DNA of 64,000 nt, taken from the NCBI GenBank assembly GCA_025024175.1, contig QCXZ01000003.1:54764023-54828022 (forward strand), given 5' to 3'. The stretch is from Rhyzopertha dominica (lineage: Eukaryota > Arthropoda > Insecta > Coleoptera > Bostrichidae). The notes under the pieces are model-generated. The model was not told the origin of the DNA and made no database searches. It saw only the letters and a program-made list of their open reading frames with translations. Below are positions 56,742-64,000 of this stretch, in pieces. Made by a program: the position numbers and the translations under genes. How positions within the stretch are numbered: position 1 is the first letter of the stretch; the number at the start of each line of letters is the position of its first letter.

Positions 56742-57811
56742 TAAAATCTACTTATTTCTTATGGAATGATAATTTTTATGAACAAAAATCAGGTTGTGCA
56801 ATGGGTTCACCTCTAAGTCCTGTAGTAGCCAATTTGTTTATGGAAAATTTTGAACATGAAGCGATAAACAGTTTTCAGCTTAAACCAAAATGTTGGTATA
56901 GGTATGTAAATGACACTTTTGTTATTTGGCCCCACGGTATAGAAGAGCTGGATAGGTTTCTAAATCATTTGAACAGTCAAAATCCCGACATAAAATTTAC
57001 TATGGAATTAGAAAGCAATGGTAGTTTACCTTTCTTGGATGTCCAAATTTACAGAACAAACACTGGACTGTTAGGGCACAAGGTTTACAGAAAACCAACA
57101 CACACAGACAGATATTTACATACCACATCTCACCACCCTCCTTCTCAAAAGAATAGTCTTATTAGGACGTTATTTGTTAGAGCACAAAGGATATCAGATG
57201 AAAGTTCTGTACAAAAAGAAATATATCATCTTAAATCAGCGCTAGTGAGAAATGGTTATAGTAGTAAGAATATTTGGTCAGTTTTTAATAAAAGTGCTCA
57301 TCCAAATCAAGTAAATTCTCGGCCACGACAAAGCAAATTGAAGTTGAGTTTGCCTTATGTACAAGGCCTTTCGGAAAAATTAAAGAGGATGCTTAGAAAA
57401 CACGATACTTTAGTTGTTGATAGTACATATAATAATTTAGATAAAATTTTAATTTCTACTAAAGATAAAGTACATTTAGAAAGTGAAGGTGTTTACAAAA
57501 TTACTTGTTCTTGCGGAAAGTGTTACATAGGTCAAACTAAAAGAAAAGTAGGTACGCGTTTGAAAGAACACATACGAGCTACTAGGTTGCAACAGATAGA
57601 TAAATCTTCCGTAGCTGAACACTCATATTTGACTAAACACATGATTGATTTTGATAAAACAAATATTTTACATAGAGAAAAATATTATCACAAACGTCTA
57701 ATAAAAGAAGCTATAGAAATTTGTAGGAATACTAATAATTTTAATAGGGATTGTGGAAATTATGAGTTAGGTGACATTTGGAAGGCTATTTACTTTCAAA
57801 ATTTTGTTTGA
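56702..57811 (+). pseudogene. Penelope-like reverse transcriptase/GIY-YIG protein, N-terminally deleted
   Basis: The frame is open from 56702, with the first ATG at 56801 (336 codons to 57811). From that ATG: GSPLSPVVANLFMENFE at 2-18; the reverse transcriptase active site at about 33-43, reading WYRYVNDTFVIW, with Asn where the first Asp of YVDD is expected; SLPFLDVQIYR and KVYRKPTHTDRYLH (thumb region); and from about 230 ITCSCGKCYIGQTKR, the Cys-containing lead into GIY-YIG, then EHIRATR, AEHSYLTKHMIDFD and a REKYYHKRLIKEAIEI helix. The N-terminal half of the polymerase (with the first catalytic Asp) is absent. PLE proteins reverse-transcribe their RNA and nick the target with the GIY-YIG nuclease. 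This copy should lack polymerase activity, although the nuclease part is uninterrupted. Confidence 0.85.
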
Positions 57812-57940
57812 ACTTGTGTCAGGCAAATTTTGAGGTTCTTCGTCTTTGACAAAGATTACAGGTGGAATCGAAACGTCAGACTATTAACTTTTTGTCAGTG
57901 TTTTCAAGTGACAGCGATCTATCCGACAAAATATTATCTT
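57787..57940. repeat. PLE inverted terminal repeat, right
   Basis: Inverted copy of 56469-56622. It overlaps the last eight codons of the PLE frame, and its plus strand carries ATCGAAACGTCAGAC, the hammerhead-like phrase. Confidence 0.9.
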
Positions 57941-57951
57941 AACTTTAACAT
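57939..57951. repeat. 13-bp direct repeat, right copy
   Basis: TTAACTTTAACAT, identical to 56423-56435, overlapping the last two bases of the inverted repeat. Confidence 0.65.
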
Positions 57952-57954
57952 GTC

Positions 57955-59190
57955 AATCGAAATGATTTCTCTATATTTTTGAGTTAGTAAGAGTCGTTTT
58001 TGCCTATCCTCCTCTGTTTTTACATTACATAGGTTTACAGGACTAGTACTAAATATTTGAAAGCGCCCCGCAAATTTTTTTGGTACTATTGGGTACTATA
58101 ACATAAATTTCAAGTATGCATATAAAGTATTATATCCCTGTTCATTAATTAAGGCTCTATTTATATAACAGATGACGTTAGCGATTTTCATTTCTTACCT
58201 TAAGCGAGTTGTTTATTACAGTCTTTCCATATATTTATGCAAATAATGATGTAAAATTTATTGACAGAAAGAAACAGTGGAAAAGCTGCAAAAGTACATT
58301 TCAGTTCCTTTAAAAAGAATCACATGTTTTCATAAATTTCTTTACAATTAGACATTTAAATTATATTTTAGCTTCTTTATTATTAAGATGTAAGTTACTT
58401 TAAAAATGAAGCGCGGCATATTGAATTTAGTTAACGAAAACACATTTTTGGGCACCCAAGATGAACCTTCCTTTTACACTCCCAGCTGTTATCACAGCAA
58501 TTATTATGAAATTGAGCGAAATTAGAACACAAGTGAGTAAATTAATGATCGTATTCCCTAAGTAACCTGTGTTTAATGATTTTTACGTTCCAAATATAAA
58601 TGTTTTAGGCGACAAAGTTATGGTGTCAGCAAAAATTGTTTCGAAGATATGGTTGCATTTTAACTTCATCTGATCATCCGAATATTCAGTAAAGCGTGCA
58701 TTTGCAACTTTATTCACTTTCCTCTGTAAAATAACATTTCCTTAAAAATAATGTTTAANAGCNGCAGTGTAACTAAAAGNCTTGGAGCGATTGCATTCGC
58801 GCTATTTCCTGGTTATTTTATTCATCACGTNTACTGGAAATTCTAGAGATATTAACTGCGGTACGGTCGATCTGCCAATACTCATTAACAGGAAAAAAAA
58901 ACCGATCGGACAAACAAGTCGCTCAAATTATCCACGGTTTATTTCCAGTCAGGTGCTTGTGGCACAAACAAATTTATATTCGGTTCTATTACCTCGCTTG
59001 ATGTGCGGTAGCAAACTAGTTGACAGGTACTTTATACGTGTAACTGATTTTTACGTATGTGCGTGTACAAAATTATTACTAATTGTATACGATTCATTAC
59101 AATACTGAGATACTTTATTTTTTTTTCAAATAAATATGTAAACGGGTTTATACTTTGCCACCATCGTTTTAGCAGAACACACCTGAGCGT
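57955..59190. other. unassigned AT-rich DNA
   Basis: No gene or element recognised. Three N positions cluster at 58759-58780. Confidence 0.45.
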
Positions 59191-59198
59191 GCAGAAAT

Positions 59199-59602
59199 AT
59201 GGCGTTAGAACGTGAGCGCTACAACAGGGCTGCGATTTTACAAAATACACTTGGTACCAGCATAGACCACGCCCACCGGTGTATTTCATCTAAGTACACT
59301 CTGCAACAGTACATAATATTAAATATACTGCGGGTCAACACACAAGAATTTTGCGCGGCAACATCGAGCAAACATGCTTTTACTCTGTTTACAAAGTATA
59401 CCTACTTATATCAGAATTGAAATTAAGGCGGTATGTGGGCCTAAATGAAGAGGATATAATAAAAGTTGAATCATTCAGTGATATTTTAAACTTTGTATTG
59501 CGTGTAAGAACAAATCTAAACGGTGCAGAAGAAACATTTTCTCACAGTATCCAATGTAAAAACTGGATAAGAATGTTTACTGAAGCCACAAAAGCACAAT
59601 AG
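59199..59602 (+). CDS. unidentified protein-like ORF in two overlapping frames
   Basis: An ATG at 59199 in a good context (AAATATGG) opens 73 codons beginning MALERERYNRAAILQN. A second frame, open from about 59292 to a stop at 59602, contains ELKLRRYVGLNEEDIIKVE and NFVLRVRTNLNGAEETFSHS. Its charge pattern and codon mix look like real protein. AATAAA signals follow at about 59684. The two frames overlap, so a frameshift or an intron would be needed to join them. I do not recognise any domain. It may be a terminal exon, a retrogene or a transposon remnant. Confidence 0.3.
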
Positions 59603-59689
59603 CTTGAATGAAACTTGTGGCTACTGGCTGAACTTCAAAACCATTGACTATATAGTTGTTTGTATTTTCTTTACAACTTTAATAAAATA

Positions 59690-62600
59690 AAAGATGGCGA
59701 AAGTGTTCTTAGTAATAAAAGAATTAAAGGAAAATGTGATGCAGGTATTAACGTTAAAATTAGTCGCTCCTTTAAGTATGTCAAGTAAGGTTATGGCAAA
59801 CTAATCAAAACGCAGGACTGCTCTGGGCGTGCTATTATGCATGTTGTGTATGTTTGGGACTATGTGCTAGCGCGAAGTATGTTTATATGACTTACACCAG
59901 TATATTTATTAAAATCGCTGCAGGGCTCGAAAAGCGGTGTAAGTATTTGGGCACTGGGCATTTGTCAGCGAAATACCAGTATGGCTAATTATATTAACAA
60001 GCTTATAGAACTTATCGAGATCCCAACTCCTTAAAAAGTAAAATACCTTTAAAACTGTTAAATCACTGCAATAGCTACCGTTATCCAACTAATTTTTACA
60101 TGTGCATGAAAGATAACCGCAATTTATTAACGTAGAATGAAATAAATAAGGACTTAATCCATGGCAGCTTTTTATAACATTTGTATGGCAGTATTACATC
60201 TACATCTACTCTAAAGGAACCAGAGTCATTGGCCTTCATACTTTACAGTCTTTGGCCGCAAAAAGAACCTTGAAGGTCCATGAACGAAAAAACACTGTTT
60301 ATTTGCAGTCATTAATCAAATTACACAATTGCTATAACTGCTACTCCTGCCGTTCCGAAGAAAAGACGCACGTGTCTCTTGCGAGCATAGTACCCTTTAG
60401 TAACACTCTTGAATAGCACCAAAACAAGCAATCAATGGATCTAAAAGTCTTGTTTGTCGGTGGCGTAATTGACTAACCACAAAGAAGGAGAATTTGAGAT
60501 ATAATGGGAACTACCATGTGATGCGGAGCAGCAGAGCAGATAATTAACGGCAGCTTATTGAATGTGTTGAAAAAAGGTACCATTGCATTAGTATTATCCA
60601 TCCTCAAAAAGATATCTCTATTGTTAAATTCAAAGCGATACTGTTATATGCAAAATTGCATCTACACGGACCGAAGACAACGCGATTAGGCTTCCGTACC
60701 GTAGTTGTAATATTATAATTAGAGATGAAAACAATCGAATGATTTCAACAGTCAAAATGTTGTCCTTCGATAGGTTCTAACTAGCCAATGATCACTCGAA
60801 TTATTAACCTCCTGGTTATGTTCTACTTGTGATACTGATAAAGCGAACATGCTTTTGTATTTCGTCAATACAACTGGTCTGTTAGCGCCGTATGTTACAG
60901 GTGAAACCATAAAACATAGGTAAACATGTGGACTTCTTTATAAGGAATAAATCTTAGATCAGTTTTTTTTAAATAACAAAATGTGACATTATTTAAAACC
61001 ACGGTAAGCTACCATTTATAAAAAATACTCCTATATTGCTTTTATTTATTTTCACGTGCTTACCATTTTAGATTGATACATTTTAAACGAGCATGCTTAT
61101 TATTAAAACCTACAGACTGGACAAATTTTATGTTTAAATTGTTCTCAAATAGCTACAATACGTTTCATTACTTTTAATTTTTTTTGTGAAATTTTCAAGC
61201 TATTCAATAGCGTGCACAGCGTTCCGTACAACCTCTCGAGATGTTCCAATAAACTATAGAATCTATTGTATCATTCGAGAGGTTCCAACTCTAACTATAA
61301 TAGTAATAGCCTCCAATGCGCAATGGTTAGTCGTGGGTCTGTGTATGGAGGTCGTTCGGTCGAAACAAAATAATGGTGGATGATTCCTCAATCAGTGTCG
61401 GCTCGTTAGGGACTACAAAGTCGGGCCGGCTGTACTAATATAAATACCAAACGAGGCGAGTTTTTTGACATTCTCGATCACGATTTCGAAGAACCGTAAA
61501 AATTAATTCTTAATCTCAATCTCGAATCGAGAATTTTGGCATGTGTGTTGTGTATGGTCAACATAAACCTAATGTGAATCGATTCATTAAAATATCGATT
61601 CGATTCTGTATAACACACGTCCACTGACGTTTTATAAAAGTCATTTTTCATTCTGGTTTAGAAATGACATACTTTTACGTACTAGCGCGTAAAAGTGACA
61701 CTTTCTTTTAATAATAATAAAAATTATGATTTCTAAACGGCGAAAGTTCAGGTATACCTACCAAAAAGGTAGGTTACTGTTCTTCCACTCAACCGCTATG
61801 TATGATAGAATTAATTTTTATGTAAGAGAGACAGCGTTTTTGATTTTTTTATTTATGCTACTGGAATAGTATTTTGTAGAAGAGCCGTACGCAAGAATCG
61901 CTTAAATTTGATGTAAGTTAACTTGAAATGACTTACAGTTTCAATCTCTGTCTTCGAAGGAATATAAAGAAATTATGTCTAACTCACTTAGGCTTTCCAA
62001 TGTTAAATATTGTGATGTAGTCTTCAGACCATTTTTCGTTAAAGTGATGTTCGACACATGTAAGAGGTTCAGCCCTCATATTTGCGGTTTATTTATAATG
62101 TATGGCGATATGTCTATTTCCATAAAAATTTATTAGCTATAAAATAATTTAAACACAAAACAGAAACATTTACAGATGCCACAGTGTTTCTGTTGTTCTA
62201 AATCATATCACTTTGACAGCTTTATTTAGTTTGCTCTAAATTAATCGATAGGTTTATTACTAGTCTTCTTCACTGAATAGTTCCTTAATTAATGAATTAT
62301 ACGCTAACCATTACTTTAAAATAGATGTTAATACGTAATTAATTATTAGAGAAAGTATTAATACATAGAAATGTATATATTCATTATATTGTACATTTTA
62401 GCAACAATCTAACGATTCTAACGATACTGTGAAATCCACAAATTAAAAAAAAACATTTTTATTTGTTTTGCCGATCTGACATTTTCGTGGGGTTTTGGAA
62501 TTCCAGGTACATCTAATTTCACTTATGCTCAAATGTGGAGTATACGAGAACATGTTTAGATATTGAGTTGTATATCAATGAGGTGTTTGTCTAAAAAAAT

Positions 62601-63440
62601 TAATCTCTAACACCTGCAAAATCATATATAACTAGTTTGTCAGATCAATATGTAAGTATGGGTATCAATGTCTGATTCTTAATTTATGAGATCAAGACAA
62701 ATCTGGGCTGCTAATACAAGATATCTATGCACATAAGAAGAATTTGCCTTACAGAAGCAAAAATTTATAAACTTCGAAACTGATCAGTATATTTGAACCA
62801 CTTTTTTCATTATAAGTACTTAAAAAAAACTAATCGTTTGTTCGGCATCANTAGTGGAGGTGTTAGTAGCTTTTAGGCGTAATTTGTGCTGCTGCCATAT
62901 TTAGTTTGCCACCAACACTCCACTACTAAAGCTACTAAAGTAAGCACTTCTTTAGAGAAAGACTTTCTTAAAAACATTTGCTCCTAACGGTTGTCAGTTG
63001 CAGCAATTTATTGCTATATTATACAACTTAGTTACGAAACATACTTTTCCATTAGATGATAATTAGATATAACTTGACCATTACTATCCGTGATTTCAAT
63101 CAGAGAGCTATATTTCGCAAATAAATGCTAATAAATCGACACCAACTGCATACGTTAACAGAAATATTAATAACCCTCCAATAGCTTAGACAACACTGGC
63201 ACAACGAGTTCTGTTGTAGTGTTCTGACAAGTGTCAATAACCTGTGAACATTACAATAATTGAACAAATTGTTACAAGGCTAGATTTTACTTGTTTGCTG
63301 TCCATAAAAAGTTATCAAGACAAACCGAGTGGCAATCTTTTTCGAAACTCGTGCCAGTCCATGTTTTTATTAGGTTATTAGTAAACATTTCATTTCATCA
63401 TTATGTTTGTATTTTTTATTGGAAAATTACATATTGGTAC
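59690..63440. other. unassigned AT-rich DNA with small inverted repeats
   Basis: No gene recognised. Short fold-back sequences occur near 61228-61292 (AACCTCTCGA facing TCGAGAGGTT) and 62850-62935 (TAGTGGAG facing CTCCACTA). A TCGATTC-rich stretch lies at 61470-61620 and may be MITE debris. Confidence 0.4.
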
Positions 63441-63444
63441 ATAT

Positions 63445-63550
63445 TATATATACGAGTACACACAACATCGATGCCCTAGGCGGGATTCGAACCTGCAAGC
63501 TTTGTGGACAAAAATAGGGTTATGAAGCACATACAAGATACAGTATTTGG
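63445..63550 (-). repeat. tRNA-derived SINE head
   Basis: On the minus strand CTTGCAGGTTCGAATCCCGC contains a perfect B-box (GGTTCGAATCC) and is followed by CTAGGGCATCGATGTTGTGTG. That layout is seen in widespread insect tRNA-derived SINEs (a CTCGGGCATGGATGTGTGTG-type body). The A-box side is decayed, so it is not a functional tRNA gene. Confidence 0.55.
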
Positions 63551-63554
63551 TAAA

Positions 63555-64000
63555 AAACCGATGTTTTCATGATTGCTGGATATTACCCCCTCCCAAACGT
63601 CCAGCAAACGTCATGGCGCAACTTTGCTAAAGTCAAAGAACTTGTGAAAATGTATCTGTCTTAACTATGAATAAGGTTGTTAATATTTGTGTCCATGATA
63701 TGGAGCAACATACATTGTATTCGCCTGTACTTCATGTCAAAGGGAATCGTAAATATAAGAATTCAATTTCGAAGCAAATATTACATTTCGGTGTGAATGG
63801 GAGTTTTATAGGTCCGCTATCTCGTTAAACACTTTTGTTATTCTTGGGTGGGCTTCAGAATCAAATTTCACTTTTATACTGGAGATTCTATTCAAGGATT
63901 GAAATTTTATTTAACCTTTGTAATGCAATTGACATGGTAACTTAGAAAAAAATAAACACATGTGCAATGGTATAGCGATTCAAAAAGCCGATTGTGGAAT
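63555..64000. other. unassigned AT-rich DNA
   Basis: No feature recognised up to the window end. Confidence 0.45.

Larger units (their letters stand above)
56436..57940 (+). mobile_element. compact Penelope-like element with inverted terminal repeats
   Basis: A 154-bp repeat at 56469-56622 is found inverted at 57787-57940 with about three mismatches. Between them lies a truncated PLE frame (C-terminal half of the reverse transcriptase plus GIY-YIG), whose last codons run into the right repeat. A 13-bp direct repeat flanks the whole, with a 33-bp tail between it and the left inverted repeat. Inverted pseudo-LTRs and short tails are known features of Penelope elements. The 5' half of the reverse transcriptase is missing, so the copy is internally deleted. 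Confidence 0.85.

Overview
The window looks like nuclear DNA from an arthropod, most likely an insect. It is AT-rich (roughly two thirds A+T by eye), has scattered single N positions, lacks prokaryotic gene organisation, and carries a repeat set typical of arthropods: an errantivirus (Ty3/gypsy with env), Penelope-like elements (PLEs), Tc1/mariner, hAT-like and P-element-like DNA transposons, several non-LTR remnants and tRNA-derived sequences. I cannot name the species. No complete host gene was recognised. The window reads as intergenic or large-intron DNA in which nearly every recognisable protein belongs to a mobile element.

Layout. 1-8 kb: mostly unassigned, with a degenerate tandem repeat, a well-formed candidate 48-nt exon (3481-3528) and one copy of a dispersed repeat. 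8.06-9.81 kb: a non-LTR reverse transcriptase remnant split by a 1,221-bp DD37E Tc1/mariner element with TIRs and TA target duplications. 11.7-12.4 kb: a pogo/jerky-like transposase remnant. 14.0-14.8 kb: a tandem array and a head-to-head pair of tRNA-like sequences. 16.15-19.02 kb: a 2.87-kb element with CACTG termini and no recognised transposase. 21.0-22.7 kb: PLE debris and hAT-like ends. 25.77-26.76 kb: a hAT-like MITE. 27.5-29.2 kb: a Ty3/gypsy integrase remnant and a non-LTR 3' end. 34.2-35.4 kb: a CpG-richer stretch. 36.9-38.7 kb: another non-LTR reverse transcriptase remnant with inserted DNA.

44.7-51.9 kb is the centrepiece. It is a minus-strand errantivirus of 7,206 bp with 213-bp LTRs that are identical by eye, an ATAT target duplication, a tRNA-Ser-like primer site, a polypurine tract, gag (one frame break at a homopolymer), an intact-looking pol and an env frame with a furin-type site and a membrane anchor. 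Env has no ATG at its 5' end, but a short leader exon with a consensus donor lies just upstream of gag and is in phase with an acceptor at the env start.

52.1-57.95 kb holds a P-element/THAP transposase remnant, a decayed PLE, a MITE, and a compact PLE flanked by 154-bp inverted repeats and a 13-bp direct repeat. Beyond 58 kb there is one unidentified protein-like ORF (59.2-59.6 kb), a tRNA-derived SINE head near 63.5 kb and otherwise unassigned AT-rich DNA.
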